Assembly (NCBI RefSeq): GCF_024169245.1
Contig: NZ_JALJWP010000001.1
Coordinates: 1,302,001-1,366,000 of the forward strand
DNA: 64,000 bases
Reading direction: 5' to 3'
From: Pseudomonas koreensis
GTDB taxonomy: Bacteria > Pseudomonadota > Gammaproteobacteria > Pseudomonadales > Pseudomonadaceae
In this document: piece by piece, positions 20,306 to 30,166 of the stretch
Layout of the letters: every line of letters starts with the position of its first letter
How positions within the stretch are numbered: the first letter of the stretch is position 1
The notes under the pieces: generated by a model
Seen by the model: only the letters and a program-made list of their open reading frames with translations
What the model was told of the DNA's origin: nothing
Database searches by the model: none
Translations under genes and position numbers: made by a program

Positions 20306-20343
20306 GATACCCGGCGAATTCATGGAAGAGTTCGCCGGGTATC
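20306..20343. terminator. Bidirectional terminator hairpin between the islet and qor
   Basis: GATACCCGGCGAA pairs exactly with TTCGCCGGGTATC around a 12-base loop, a 13-bp stem. It lies 7 bases after the small basic ORF stop and 5 bases from the end of the convergent qor gene, so it can serve both. The T tract (ACTTTA) is weak on the plus strand. Confidence 0.7.
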
Positions 20344-20347
20344 AACT

Positions 20348-21325
20348 TTACGGCAACAGGATCGTGGAGCCGGTAGTGCGCCGTGCCGACAGTTCGGTTT
20401 GTGCTTTCGCCGCATCCGCCAATGCATGGCGCTGGCTGATATCGACCTTCAGCTTGCCACTGATGATCATCTCGAACAGTTCGTTGGCCATGCGCTGCAG
20501 GTTCTCGGCGTTGTTCGCGTAGGTCGCCAGCGTAGGCCGGGTGACGTACAGCGAGCCCTTCGCGGCAAGAATGCCCAGATTGACGCCGTCGACCGCGCCC
20601 GAAGCATTGCCAAAACTCACCAGCAGGCCGCGTGGCGACACGCTGTCCAGGGACGTGAGCCAGGTATCCTTGCCGACACCGTCATACACCACCGGGACTT
20701 TCTTCCCGTCGGTCAGCGCCAGCACGCGCTCGGCCACATTTTCATGGCTGTAGTCGATGGTAGCCCAGGCGCCGTTGGCCTTGGCCAGTTCGGCTTTTTC
20801 CTTTGAACTGACGGTGCCGATCAGTTTCACGCCGAGCGCCTTGGCCCACTGGCAGGCCAGCGAGCCGACGCCACCGGCCGCTGCGTGGAACAGAATGGTT
20901 TCACCGCCCCGCAGATCGTAGGTCTGGCGCAGCAGGTACTGCACGGTCAGGCCCTTGAGCATGACCCCGGCAGCGGTTTCGAAACTGATTTCATCGGGCA
21001 GGTGAACGAGATTGTCCTGCGGCAGAACATGCAGCTGGCTATAGGCGCCGAGCGGGCCGCTGCCGTATGCCACGCGATCGCCGACCTTGAACCGGGTGAC
21101 TTCGCTGCCCACCGCTTCGACCGTGCCGGCGCCTTCCGAACCCAGGCCGGACGGCAAGGCAGGTGGTGCATAGAGGCCGCTGCGGTAATAGGTGTCGATG
21201 AAGTTCAGGCCGATCGCCTGGTTGGCCACGCGCACCTGATTCGGCCCGGGTGCAGCGGGTTCGTAGTCAACATATTCGAGCACTTCGGGACCGCCGTGGG
21301 CGCGGAACTGGATACGCTTTGCCAT
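20348..21325 (-). CDS. qor: NADPH:quinone oxidoreductase, zeta-crystallin type
   Basis: 325-residue zinc-independent medium-chain dehydrogenase that reduces quinones with NADPH. The catalytic GroES-like half begins MAKRIQFRAHGGPEVLEY, and NFIDTYYRSGLY and VGDRVAYGSGPLGAYSQL are typical. The nucleotide-binding motif HAAAGGVGSLACQWAKALG is followed by VSSKEKAELAKANGA. A strong AAGGAG lies before the ATG. It is convergent with the FeeM-like islet and divergent from hemF; the qor-hemF-aroE order is the conserved Pseudomonas arrangement. Confidence 0.95.
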   Translation of the reverse strand: MAKRIQFRAHGGPEVLEYVDYEPAAPGPNQVRVANQAIGLNFIDTYYRSGLYAPPALPSGLGSEGAGTVEAVGSEVTRFKVGDRVAYGSGPLGAYSQLHVLPQDNLVHLPDEISFETAAGVMLKGLTVQYLLRQTYDLRGGETILFHAAAGGVGSLACQWAKALGVKLIGTVSSKEKAELAKANGAWATIDYSHENVAERVLALTDGKKVPVVYDGVGKDTWLTSLDSVSPRGLLVSFGNASGAVDGVNLGILAAKGSLYVTRPTLATYANNAENLQRMANELFEMIISGKLKVDISQRHALADAAKAQTELSARRTTGSTILLP

Positions 21326-21379
21326 CTGCCTGCTCTCCTTGGGTCGTTGCTAAGCCCTCTATCCAACTCCCCTGCTTGA

Positions 21380-22390
<1,011 letters not shown>

Positions 22391-22399
22391 GGACGGGTG

Positions 22400-23221
22400 A
22401 TGGATCGTTACGTTGTTTTCGGTAATCCGATTGGCCACAGCAAGTCGCCGATGATTCACCAATTGTTCGCCGAACAGACCGGTCAGCGCCTCGATTACAG
22501 CACGCTGCTGGCGCCGCTCGACGATTTTGCTGGCTGCGCCACCGCGTTCTTTCGAGAGGGGCGCGGCGCCAACGTGACGGTGCCGTTCAAGGAAGACGCT
22601 TACCGTCTGGCCAACAGCCTGACCGCACGCGCACAGCGCGCCGGGGCTGTGAACACTTTGAGCAAACTGGACGACGGCTCACTGCTCGGCGACAACACCG
22701 ACGGCGCCGGTCTGGTCCGCGATCTGACGGTGAACGCCGGATTCAGCCTGACGGGTAAACGCATCCTTTTGCTCGGTGCCGGTGGCGCGGTACGTGGTGC
22801 GCTGGAGCCGTTGCTGGCGGAGAAACCGGCCTCGGTGATCATTGCCAACCGTACGGTGGACAAGGCGGAGCAGCTCGCCGAGTTGTTCTGCGACCTGGGA
22901 CCGGTGTCGGCCAGTGGTTTCGACTGGCTGCGCGAGCCGGTGGACGTGATCATCAACGCCACCTCCGCCAGCCTGACCGGCGACGTGCCGCCGATCGCGC
23001 CAAGCCTGATCGAGCCGGGCCAGACCCTGTGCTACGACATGATGTACGGCAAGGAACCTACCGCGTTCTGCCGCTGGGCCACTGAGCACGGCGCGGCGCT
23101 GGCGATGGATGGTCTGGGCATGCTCGCCGAACAGGCGGCCGAGGCGTTCTGGCTGTGGCGCGGTGTGCGCCCGGATACCGCGCCGGTACTCGCCGAGCTG
23201 CGCCGCCAGTTGGCCCTTTAA
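22400..23221 (+). CDS. aroE: Shikimate dehydrogenase (NADP+)
   Basis: 273-residue enzyme of the shikimate pathway that reduces 3-dehydroshikimate. The substrate-site motif [20 protein letters not shown] is at the N-terminus, with catalytic Lys in [12 protein letters not shown] and Asp in [13 protein letters not shown]. The NADP loop is [17 protein letters not shown] followed by [13 protein letters not shown], a Thr/Arg-type NADP selector. A GTG three bases upstream is an equally legal start; the ATG at 22400 follows GAGGACGGGT. It is co-directional with hemF. Confidence 0.97.
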   Translation: MDRYVVFGNPIGHSKSPMIHQLFAEQTGQRLDYSTLLAPLDDFAGCATAFFREGRGANVTVPFKEDAYRLANSLTARAQRAGAVNTLSKLDDGSLLGDNTDGAGLVRDLTVNAGFSLTGKRILLLGAGGAVRGALEPLLAEKPASVIIANRTVDKAEQLAELFCDLGPVSASGFDWLREPVDVIINATSASLTGDVPPIAPSLIEPGQTLCYDMMYGKEPTAFCRWATEHGAALAMDGLGMLAEQAAEAFWLWRGVRPDTAPVLAELRRQLAL

Positions 23222-23226
23222 GCTTT

Positions 23227-23279
23227 GCTCCCACATTGAAATGCGACCAATGTGGGAGCGAGCTTGCTCGCGAATCGCA
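23227..23279. repeat. REP-type palindrome after aroE
   Basis: The perfect 12-nt inverted repeat GCTCCCACATTG / CAATGTGGGAGC is followed by GAGCTTGCTCGCGAATCGC, the classical P. fluorescens REP core. It lies between the convergent aroE and sulP ends and may act as a shared terminator. Confidence 0.8.
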
Positions 23280-23298
23280 TCACCACCGCGATATCAGA

Positions 23299-24867
23299 TC
23301 AATCCTCAAACCGGATCGGACACTTCTGCGCCCCTTCCAGCTTCCTCAACTCCTCCACCACCGGCGGCCGCGCCCGGCGCAAGGTCAGGCTGCGTCCCTG
23401 ACCCAGTAGGCGCCGCGCTTCCTGATGCAGCATCTCCACCCCCGAATAATCGATGAAGTTGATCTGCTGCGCCTCGATCACCACTCGCGCGCCGTGCAAG
23501 CGTTGCAGGCGCACTTGCAGGTAATGGCTGGCGCCGAAAAAGATCGAGCCGCCCACCCGCAGCACATCGTCGTCACCGTCGCGCCAATGCTGCACCCGTG
23601 GCTGCGAGGTGCGTTTGAGGTAGAAGAACAGCGACGCCAGCACCCCGGCGTAGATCGCCGTCTGCAGTTCCAGCAGCAAGGTCGCGAGGCAAGTCAACGC
23701 CATCACCACGAACTCGGCGCGGCTGACCCGCAGCAAGGCGCGGATGCCGCGATGATCGACCAGACCCCAGGCGATCAACAGGATGCTGCCCGCCATCGCC
23801 GGGATCGGAATGTGCGCGATCAGCCCCGCGCCGAACACTGCGAACAGTGCCACCCAGATCGCCGAAAATACCCCGGCCAGCGGCGAGCAGGCGCCCGCCT
23901 CGTAGCTCAGGCCCGAGCGGGTAAACGATCCGGCTGAGAGCGACCCGGAAAAGAACGCACCGACAATGTTCGACAAGCCCTGTGCGCGGACTTCCTGATT
24001 GGCGTCGAGCAGCTGCTGCGAGCGCGCCGAAATCGAACGGGCGATCGACAGACTGGTGACCAGCCCGAGCATGCCCACCGCGACAGCGCTTGGCAGCAGG
24101 CGCAGGATCACTTCAAGATCCAGCGGCAAAGGGCTGAACGGCGGCAGACGCCCGACGAAAGCGCTGACCAGATGCACATGGCCGAACATCCCTGGCCAGA
24201 TCCACACCAGCAGACTGGCCAGCACCAGGGTAATCAACAGCGTCGGCCAGCGCGGCACGAGTTTTTTCAGTATTACGCCGACGATCACCGTTGCGACGCC
24301 AAGCATCAGCGACGGTTTATCCACAGCCCCCAGATGCCGCAACAGGTCCATCAGACTGGCGAGCGCCGTGGTGTTGGCCGGCAACTCCAGCCCGAGCAGA
24401 TTGGGCAATTGGCCGATGGCGATCACCACGGCGGCGCCGAGGGTGAAGCCGAGCACCACCGAATGCGAAACGAAATTCACCAGTGCGCCAAAGCGCAGCA
24501 AGCCGAGCAACCATTGGAAAATCCCGGCGAGGAACGTCAGCAGCAGGATCAGAGTGATGTAGTCCTCGGAAGCCGGCACCGCGAGCGGGCTGACGCTGGC
24601 GTACAGGACAATCGAAATCGCCGCCGTCGGGCCGCAGATCAGATGCCATGACGACCCCCACAGGCAGGCGATCAACACCGGGATAATCGCCGCATACAGG
24701 CCGTATTCCGGTGGCAGCCCGGCAATCAGTGCGTAGGCGATCGACTGGGGTAAGGCGAGAATCGCACCGCTGAGGCCGACGATCAGGTCCCGCCCGACGC
24801 TGGCGCGGGTCTGTCGTGGCAGCCAGGTCAGGAACGGGAATAGTGAATGACGGCTGGGAAAGGCCAT
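23299..24867 (-). CDS. SulP-family sulfate/anion transporter with STAS domain
   Basis: 522-residue inner-membrane transporter. The SulP core spans residues ~25-390 in about 12-14 membrane segments and has the family motif ALPQSIAYALIAGLPPEYGLYAAIIPVL and NIVGAFFSGSLSAGSFTRSGLSYEAGA. A cytoplasmic STAS domain follows (VVIEAQQINFIDYSGVEMLHQEARRLL). It is downstream of choX and betC on the same strand. A SulP homologue lies next to betC in P. aeruginosa too (PA0029-PA0031), so it probably handles choline sulfate or the sulfate released by BetC. The direction and substrate are inferred. Confidence 0.9.
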   Translation of the reverse strand: MAFPSRHSLFPFLTWLPRQTRASVGRDLIVGLSGAILALPQSIAYALIAGLPPEYGLYAAIIPVLIACLWGSSWHLICGPTAAISIVLYASVSPLAVPASEDYITLILLLTFLAGIFQWLLGLLRFGALVNFVSHSVVLGFTLGAAVVIAIGQLPNLLGLELPANTTALASLMDLLRHLGAVDKPSLMLGVATVIVGVILKKLVPRWPTLLITLVLASLLVWIWPGMFGHVHLVSAFVGRLPPFSPLPLDLEVILRLLPSAVAVGMLGLVTSLSIARSISARSQQLLDANQEVRAQGLSNIVGAFFSGSLSAGSFTRSGLSYEAGACSPLAGVFSAIWVALFAVFGAGLIAHIPIPAMAGSILLIAWGLVDHRGIRALLRVSRAEFVVMALTCLATLLLELQTAIYAGVLASLFFYLKRTSQPRVQHWRDGDDDVLRVGGSIFFGASHYLQVRLQRLHGARVVIEAQQINFIDYSGVEMLHQEARRLLGQGRSLTLRRARPPVVEELRKLEGAQKCPIRFED

Positions 24868-24920
24868 GGGTCCTCACGGTTGGAGTTTTGTTCAGGGTAT
24901 CAGGGTGTCAGGCGGAAAAA

Positions 24921-25081
24921 CCCCTCACCCTAGCCCTCTCCCGGAGGGAGAGGGAACTGACCGAGCTGTTTGTTGAAGATTCACCGACCTGCGATTTCGG
25001 CGTTGAACGCACGTTTTGATTCAACAGCGATCGGCTCCCTTTCCCCCTCGCCCCCTTGGGGGAGAGCGCTGAGGTGAGGGG
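24921..25081. repeat. 161-bp palindromic intergenic repeat
   Basis: The element opens CCCCTCACCCTAGCCCTCTC and closes with GGTGAGGGG, so its ends are inverted. It contains two internal hairpins (CCCTCTCCCGGAGGGAGAGGG; CCCCCTTGGGGGAGAG). This is a recognised style of dispersed Pseudomonas intergenic palindrome. It separates choX from sulP and could uncouple their transcription. Confidence 0.75.
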
Positions 25082-25122
25082 GCAAAAATCTCAAGCCGAA
25101 CGCTATTCCAGCCACCCTGAGA

Positions 25123-26043
25123 TCAAAGCTTCGCCTTCACCGCCGCCAACGCATCCTTGCCATCCACGGTCTTCACGCCATCCAGCCACTTGTCCAGCAC
25201 CGCCGGATTCGCCTTGATCCACGCCTTCGCCGCTTCGGCATTGCTGACTTTCTTGTTCACCACCTCGGCCATGATGCTGTTCTCCATGTCCTGAGTGAAC
25301 GCCAGATTGGTCAGCAACTTGCCCACATTCGGACAGGCCTCGGCGTAGCCCTTGCGGGTCAGGGTGAACACGCTGCCGGTGTCGCCGAAGTATTTTTCGC
25401 CGCCTTTCAGATAGCGCATTTTCAGTTGTACGTTCATCGGGTGCGGGGTCCAGCCGAGGAAGGTGACGAATTTCTGTTTCTTCACCGCCCGCGAGACTTC
25501 GGCCAGCATCGCCTGCTCGCTGGATTCGATCAGCTTCCACTGACCCATGTTGAAGTCGTTCTTCTTGATGATGTCCTGCAACGAAATGTTCGCCGGCGCC
25601 CCCGAACCGATGCCGTAGATTTTCTTGTCGAACTTGTCGGCGAATTTGTTCAGGTCGGCAAAATCATGCACGCCTGCCTCCCAGACATAGTCAGGAACGG
25701 CAAGGGTGAATTCGGTGCCTTCAAGGTTTTTCGCCAGCTGCGTCACGTCGCCAGTGGCAACGAACTTGTCGTAGAAGCCCTGCTGCGCCGGCATCCAGTT
25801 GCCGAGAAACACGTCGACCTGGCCGTCCTTCAAACCGCCAAACGTGATCGGCACCGCGAGGGTGTCGACCTTGGCCTTGTAGCCCATGCCGTCCAGCAGA
25901 AATCCGGTGATGGCATTGGTCGCGGCGATGTCGCTCCAGCCCGGATCGGCCATCTTCACGGTTTCGCAGCCCTGTTCGGCGAAGGCCGAAGCGCTGCTCA
26001 ACGCAATCAGGCCGACGGTGACAGCTGTGGATAACTTGCGCAT
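25123..26043 (-). CDS. choX: Choline-type ABC transporter substrate-binding protein
   Basis: 306-residue periplasmic binding protein of the OpuAC/ProX type. A signal peptide (MRKLSTAVTVGLIALSSASAFA) precedes CETVKMADPGWSDIAATNAITGFLLDGMGY, the glycine-betaine/choline binding fold, with aromatic cage residues in VFLGNWMPAQ, DYVWEAGVHDF and FLGWTPHPMN. The longer frame to 26148 runs into betC; the ATG at 26043 follows GGGGAAGTCC and opens the signal peptide. It lies 16 bases after the betC stop, so betC-choX form an operon. No permease or ATPase gene is adjacent, so it presumably uses a transporter encoded elsewhere. Confidence 0.92.
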   Translation of the reverse strand: MRKLSTAVTVGLIALSSASAFAEQGCETVKMADPGWSDIAATNAITGFLLDGMGYKAKVDTLAVPITFGGLKDGQVDVFLGNWMPAQQGFYDKFVATGDVTQLAKNLEGTEFTLAVPDYVWEAGVHDFADLNKFADKFDKKIYGIGSGAPANISLQDIIKKNDFNMGQWKLIESSEQAMLAEVSRAVKKQKFVTFLGWTPHPMNVQLKMRYLKGGEKYFGDTGSVFTLTRKGYAEACPNVGKLLTNLAFTQDMENSIMAEVVNKKVSNAEAAKAWIKANPAVLDKWLDGVKTVDGKDALAAVKAKL

Positions 26044-28446
26044 GGACTTCCCCTTAACATTATTGGTTTTGGCAGGGTTGTGGATAACGGGCCTTGCGCT
26101 CCAGATCATCCAGATCGATGTGGTTGCGCATGTACTGCTGACTGGCATCGACCAGCGGCTGGTGATCCCAGCTCTTCAGCTTGCCGATGGTTAACGCGTC
26201 GGCGACGAAACGGCGTCGGCGCTGGCTGGCCAGGACATCCCGATGGATCGCCGGAATGTCCCACTTACCCCGCGCTTCAGCGAGAAAGTCTTCGAACAGC
26301 GGACGATGTTGCGGCGATTGGCTCAGTTCCTCTTCTTCGCGCGGGTCGTTATCCACATCGAAGAGTAGGCACGGGTCGCTTTCGCTGTAGATAAATTTGT
26401 AGGCGCCCCGGCGGATCATCATCAAAGGGCTGACGGTGCCTTCGGCCATGTACTCGCCGAACACCTCGTCGTGCCCGCCCTGCCCTTGCAGGTGCGGCAG
26501 CAAGGAACGGCCGTCCAGTGGCAAGCCCGGCTCAAGCGTGCCACCGGCCAGATCCACGAACGTCGGCAGCAAATCTGCGGTGGAAACGGCGGCACTGACC
26601 CGGCCCGCCTCGAACTGTCCCGGCGCGCTGATCAACAGTGGCACCCGCGCGGCCATCTCGAACCAGTGCATTTTGTACCAGAGGCCCTTCTCGCCGAGCA
26701 TGTCGCCATGGTCACCGGAGAAAACGATGATGGTGTCATCGAGCAGCCCGGTTTCCTCAAGTGTTTGCAGCAATTTGCCGACATTTGCATCGATATAACT
26801 GCAAGCACCAAAGTAGGCGCGACGCGCATCGCGGATTTTATCCACAGGCATTGGCTTGTCCCACAGGTCGTAAACCTTGAGCAGCCGTTGCGAGTGCGGA
26901 TCGAGTTCGTCCTGGTTCAAGGCCGTAGGCAAGGGGATATCGGCGTCGTCATACATATCCCAAAATTTCTTGGGAATTGTGTACGGGTCGTGCGGGTGGG
27001 TCATCGACACGGTCAGGCAGAACGGCTGGTCGCCGTCCTCGCGGATGTGATCGAACAGATATTGCCGGGCCTTGAACACCACCTCTTCGTCGAAATCCAG
27101 CTGATTGGTACGCACGCACGGTCCAGCCTGCAGTACCGACGACATGTTGTGATACCAACTCGGCCGTACATCCGGCTCGTCCCAGTTCACCGCCCAACCG
27201 TAATCGGCCGGATAGATATCGCTGGTCAGGCGTTCTTCATAACCGTGCAACTGATCCGGCCCACAGAAGTGCATCTTCCCCGACAACGCGGTGCGGTAGC
27301 CGAGACGGCGCAGGTAGTGCGCGTAAGTCGGGATATCGGCAGGGAAATCAGCAGCGTTGTCGTAGGCGCCGATCTTGCTCGGCAACTGACCACTGACCAG
27401 GGTGAAACGCGACGGCGCGCACAGCGGGCTGTTGCAATAAGCGGCGTCAAAGACCACGCCTTGGGCGGCGAGGCGGGACAGATTCGGCAGTTTGATCGGC
27501 GACGGGCCGTAGAACGGCAACATTGGCGCGGCCATTTGATCGGCCATGATGAAAAGAATGTTCTTGCGCTTCATGTGATCGCGGCATTCCATGTTGAATA
27601 TTTATGCGAGAGTGCTGCGATCGAGCATGGATTCCATCCCTGTTCCGGTAAAGCCCGCGCCGGACAATGACTAGGATAAGCACAGCTTATGTATGACGCC
27701 CTCGGTGACCTGTCCCTCGACCTGCTGCGCGCCTTCGAAGCAGCGGCCCGCCATCGCAGTTTTACCGCTGCTGCGGTAGAGCTCGGCACCACGCAACCGG
27801 CGATCAGCCAGCAGATAAAACGTTTGGAAGAACAGCTCGGTACGCGTCTGTTCGATCGCATTTATCGGGGCATCGAATTGACAGAAGTCGGCGCCCTGCT
27901 CTTCGAGCAAGTTGCCCTCGGTTTGCAGAATATCGACGCAGGGTTAAGCGCGATTAGCACACAGCAACAACATGAAGTGCTCCAGGTAGCCACGGATTTC
28001 GCTTTCGCCGCCTATTGGTTAATGCCGCGCCTGCATCGCTTCCATGAAGCCAATCCGCACATCGATGTCAGCCTGGTCACCAGCGAGCGCAATCACAACA
28101 TGCTGCGCACCGATATCGATGTGGCGATCCTGTTTGGCGACGGTCGCTTCAAGCAGGGTGAGAGCCTTTGGCTGTTCAGCGAGGAAGTGTTCCCGGTGTG
28201 CAGTCCGCTGTTGCTCAAGGATCGCTCACTGCCGCTGCCCGCGCAGGCTTTGCTGGAATTTCCACTGCTGCATTTGCGCGGCGAAAACAGCAGCAACTGG
28301 TTCGACTGGAGCGGGCTGTTCCGCCAACTGGGCCTGACCACGCCGCCGGCGCCCGGGCAGTTGCGCTTCGACAATTACACCTTGTTGATTCAAGCGGCGA
28401 TCGGCGGGCAAGGCGTGGCGATCGGCTGGCGGCACCTTGTGGATAA
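26026..28446. other. Cluster of five perfect DnaA boxes in the choline-sulfate locus
   Basis: TTATCCACA or its complement occurs at 26026-26034 and 26079-26087 (minus), 26349-26357 and 26838-26846 (plus) and 28438-28446 (minus). All but one lie in coding sequence of choX, betC or the LysR gene. Five in 2.4 kb is far above chance; the purpose is unknown. Confidence 0.55.
26060..27574 (-). CDS. betC: Choline-sulfatase
   Basis: 504-residue type I sulfatase that hydrolyses choline-O-sulfate to choline plus sulfate, feeding glycine betaine and carbon/sulfur supply. The N-terminus MKRKNILFIMADQMAAPM holds the metal-binding Asp. The formylglycine motif is LCAPSRFTLVSGQLP, with Cys at residue 52, the residue converted to formylglycine. 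FSGDHGDMLGEKGLWYK and the C-terminal choline-sulfatase tail (WDHQPLVDASQQYMRNHIDLDDLERKARYP) are typical. An ATG six codons upstream is possible. It is divergent from its LysR-type regulator. Five perfect DnaA boxes occur in this neighbourhood. Confidence 0.96.
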   Translation of the reverse strand: MKRKNILFIMADQMAAPMLPFYGPSPIKLPNLSRLAAQGVVFDAAYCNSPLCAPSRFTLVSGQLPSKIGAYDNAADFPADIPTYAHYLRRLGYRTALSGKMHFCGPDQLHGYEERLTSDIYPADYGWAVNWDEPDVRPSWYHNMSSVLQAGPCVRTNQLDFDEEVVFKARQYLFDHIREDGDQPFCLTVSMTHPHDPYTIPKKFWDMYDDADIPLPTALNQDELDPHSQRLLKVYDLWDKPMPVDKIRDARRAYFGACSYIDANVGKLLQTLEETGLLDDTIIVFSGDHGDMLGEKGLWYKMHWFEMAARVPLLISAPGQFEAGRVSAAVSTADLLPTFVDLAGGTLEPGLPLDGRSLLPHLQGQGGHDEVFGEYMAEGTVSPLMMIRRGAYKFIYSESDPCLLFDVDNDPREEEELSQSPQHRPLFEDFLAEARGKWDIPAIHRDVLASQRRRRFVADALTIGKLKSWDHQPLVDASQQYMRNHIDLDDLERKARYPQPCQNQ

Positions 28447-28639
28447 CTTGCTGGTGCAGGGGTTGCTGTGCCGGCCGCTGGCGCAAACCACGTTATCGCG
28501 GCTGGGGTATTACGTGGTGCTGCCGCAACGCAAGCGCCGGGGTGCGTTGATTCAACTGTTCGTTGACTGGTTGATGGCCGAGCAGGCTAGCAGCGCCGAA
28601 TCTCTCAACGGTCTGACTCTGCCTTCAATTGCGGTGTGA
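27689..28639 (+). CDS. LysR-type regulator of choline-sulfate utilisation
   Basis: 316-residue LTTR. N-terminal winged helix-turn-helix (residues ~10-68: LLRAFEAAARHRSFTAAAVELGTTQPAISQQIKRLEEQLGTRLF), then the effector-binding domain (LQVATDFAFAAYWLMPRLHRFHEANP onward). It is divergent from betC across a ~114-bp gap that should hold both promoters and the operator. The position matches the regulator next to betC in other pseudomonads (PA0032). The inducer is presumably choline sulfate or choline, by context only. Confidence 0.92.
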   Translation: MYDALGDLSLDLLRAFEAAARHRSFTAAAVELGTTQPAISQQIKRLEEQLGTRLFDRIYRGIELTEVGALLFEQVALGLQNIDAGLSAISTQQQHEVLQVATDFAFAAYWLMPRLHRFHEANPHIDVSLVTSERNHNMLRTDIDVAILFGDGRFKQGESLWLFSEEVFPVCSPLLLKDRSLPLPAQALLEFPLLHLRGENSSNWFDWSGLFRQLGLTTPPAPGQLRFDNYTLLIQAAIGGQGVAIGWRHLVDNLLVQGLLCRPLAQTTLSRLGYYVVLPQRKRRGALIQLFVDWLMAEQASSAESLNGLTLPSIAV

Positions 28640-28644
28640 AGAGC

Positions 28645-28674
28645 AAAAGATCGCAGCCTTCGGCAGCTCCTAGA
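28645..28674. repeat. Half REP element of the GATCGCAGCCTTCGGC type
   Basis: AAAAGATCGCAGCCTTCGGCAG followed by CTCCTAGAG matches one arm of the inverted pair at 46336-46420. Only one copy is present here, between the LysR gene and the convergent NmrA-like gene. Confidence 0.7.
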
Positions 28675-28685
28675 GGCGCGGTCTT

Positions 28686-29351
28686 TTAAAAATCTGAAGC
28701 CGCCACAAAATTCACATGCTCACCGACATGCAGGTTCAACCGCAGCTCATCGGCAATCCCCATCGCCACACGGTTCAAGCGCTCCAGCGGTTCAGCCAGA
28801 CCAGGCTCGAGATTGCCGCCAACCTGACTGAAGTGCTCGATGGTCAACCCGGCAACGCCATGCGGCGCATTGACCAGGGTCCAGCGCAGTGAGCTGCTTT
28901 GCACCGCCTCAAGGATTTCTTCGGCGGCGTGACGTTGCAGGCGATCATCACTGTCAGGCTCGTCGAGCACGCCAAAGTTGCCCACCAGGAACAAGCGCGG
29001 CACGCTGGCCAGTTGCAAACCTTCGACCAGTGCGTCGACTGCCAGCACCTGTTCGACCGGCCCCAGTGTCACCGAGCGCTCGACATGGTCGCTGCTGAAC
29101 GGCAGCCCCGGCGCGTCCAGCAGACAAATCACCGCCGAACTGCCGGCGACGCTCTGATTGACCCGCTCGGCATCGAACAGATCGCCGGTCTTGGTGCGCA
29201 ACCCCGGACGCGGCGCGAGTGCGGTGAGATCGTCGAGAATGGCGATGACTTCGTGTTGGCGGCGCAGCAATTCAGCCATCAACGCACCGCCCAGGCTGGC
29301 CATGGCACCATAGAGCACCACTTTCACCACTGGGGTTTCGGCATTTTTCAT
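28686..29351 (-). CDS. NAD(P)-binding Rossmann-fold (NmrA-like) protein
   Basis: 221-residue short-chain-type protein. The N-terminal nucleotide loop VVLYGAMASLGGALMAELLRR is followed by IAILDDLTAL, TKTGDLFDAERVNQSVAGSSAVICLLDA and RLFLVGNFGV, as in NAD(P)H-binding epimerase/NmrA-like proteins; no YxxxK catalytic pair is obvious. The longer open frame upstream overlaps the divergent gene; the ATG at 29351 is preceded by AAGGAAAACAGCC. It is divergent from the DOPA-dioxygenase-like gene at 29433. Substrate unknown. Confidence 0.8.
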   Translation of the reverse strand: MKNAETPVVKVVLYGAMASLGGALMAELLRRQHEVIAILDDLTALAPRPGLRTKTGDLFDAERVNQSVAGSSAVICLLDAPGLPFSSDHVERSVTLGPVEQVLAVDALVEGLQLASVPRLFLVGNFGVLDEPDSDDRLQRHAAEEILEAVQSSSLRWTLVNAPHGVAGLTIEHFSQVGGNLEPGLAEPLERLNRVAMGIADELRLNLHVGEHVNFVAASDF

Positions 29352-29432
29352 GGCTGTTTTCCTTATAGTTGTCCTATATGGCCTGTGACGGTGGAAACAG
29401 CCAAGGGTTCGAACCGATTGAGAGGCGACACG

Positions 29433-29759
29433 ATGCAAGGGATCAAGGGCTACCACGCCCATGTCTATTTCGACGCGAAAACCATCGACCAGGCGCGGGC
29501 CTTGTGCGAACAGGCCGCGCAGTTGTTTGCGCTGAAAATGGGCCGCGTGCACGAACGCCCGGTGGGACCGCACCCCGACTGGAGCTGCCAACTGGCCTTC
29601 GGCCCCGAGCTGATCGGCGAGGTGCTGCCATGGCTGGCGCTCAACCGCAAAGGCCTGGTGGTGTTCCTGCATCCGGACACGGGGGATGACTTGCTTGACC
29701 ACACCGACCACGCGATCTGGATGGGTGCGGTGCGGCCACTGAATCTGTCGGTGTTCTAA
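29433..29759 (+). CDS. DOPA 4,5-dioxygenase family protein
   Basis: 108-residue protein of the small extradiol-type DOPA 4,5-dioxygenase family. The histidine pattern is clear: GYHAHVYFD near the N-terminus, GPHPDWSCQLAFG in the middle and DHTDHAIWMG at the end, with HPDTGDDLLDH between. Length is typical. The start ATG has GAGAGGC upstream. In bacteria the substrate is usually unknown. It ends in a 3-base overlap with the convergent GFA-family gene. Confidence 0.88.
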   Translation: MQGIKGYHAHVYFDAKTIDQARALCEQAAQLFALKMGRVHERPVGPHPDWSCQLAFGPELIGEVLPWLALNRKGLVVFLHPDTGDDLLDHTDHAIWMGAVRPLNLSVF

Positions 29760-30166
29760 TCGAGGGTTTCTTCGGCTTCGCCGGGCAGATGTTCATCCAG
29801 ATGCAGCCAGGGTAAGCGGCTGTCGGTCCAGATATGCCGCTCGGCCGGCGCCGTTTGCGGGTGGTCCAGCGTGGCGATGGTCACGTCTATGCTCTCGGGG
29901 CTGAGCGAGGTCACCAACGCCAGTTGTGCGCCGCAGTTTGCGCAGAAGAACCGCGCGCAACTGGCCGACGAGTCATAGCGCGCCGGCGTCCCGGCCAGCC
30001 ATTGAAAGTTCGCCGCCGGCACGGTAATCCAGGTGGTGACGATGCCGCCGCTGACCTTGCGGCAGATCGAACAGTGACAATGAGCGATATCGCGCAACGG
30101 ACCGCTGAACTGATAGCGGATGTGTCTGCAGTGACAGCCGCCGTGATGTGCATGGTTGGTTTCCAC
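29756..30166 (-). CDS. GFA-family (CENP-V/Mss4-like) zinc protein
   Basis: 136-residue protein of the glutathione-dependent formaldehyde-activating (GFA) family. Zinc ligands are visible as GGCHCRHIRYQF, HCHCSICRKVSG and FFCANCGAQL. Most members have no demonstrated enzymatic activity, and the name covers many unrelated substrates. It overlaps the 3' end of the convergent dioxygenase gene by three bases. Confidence 0.88.
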   Translation of the reverse strand: METNHAHHGGCHCRHIRYQFSGPLRDIAHCHCSICRKVSGGIVTTWITVPAANFQWLAGTPARYDSSASCARFFCANCGAQLALVTSLSPESIDVTIATLDHPQTAPAERHIWTDSRLPWLHLDEHLPGEAEETLD

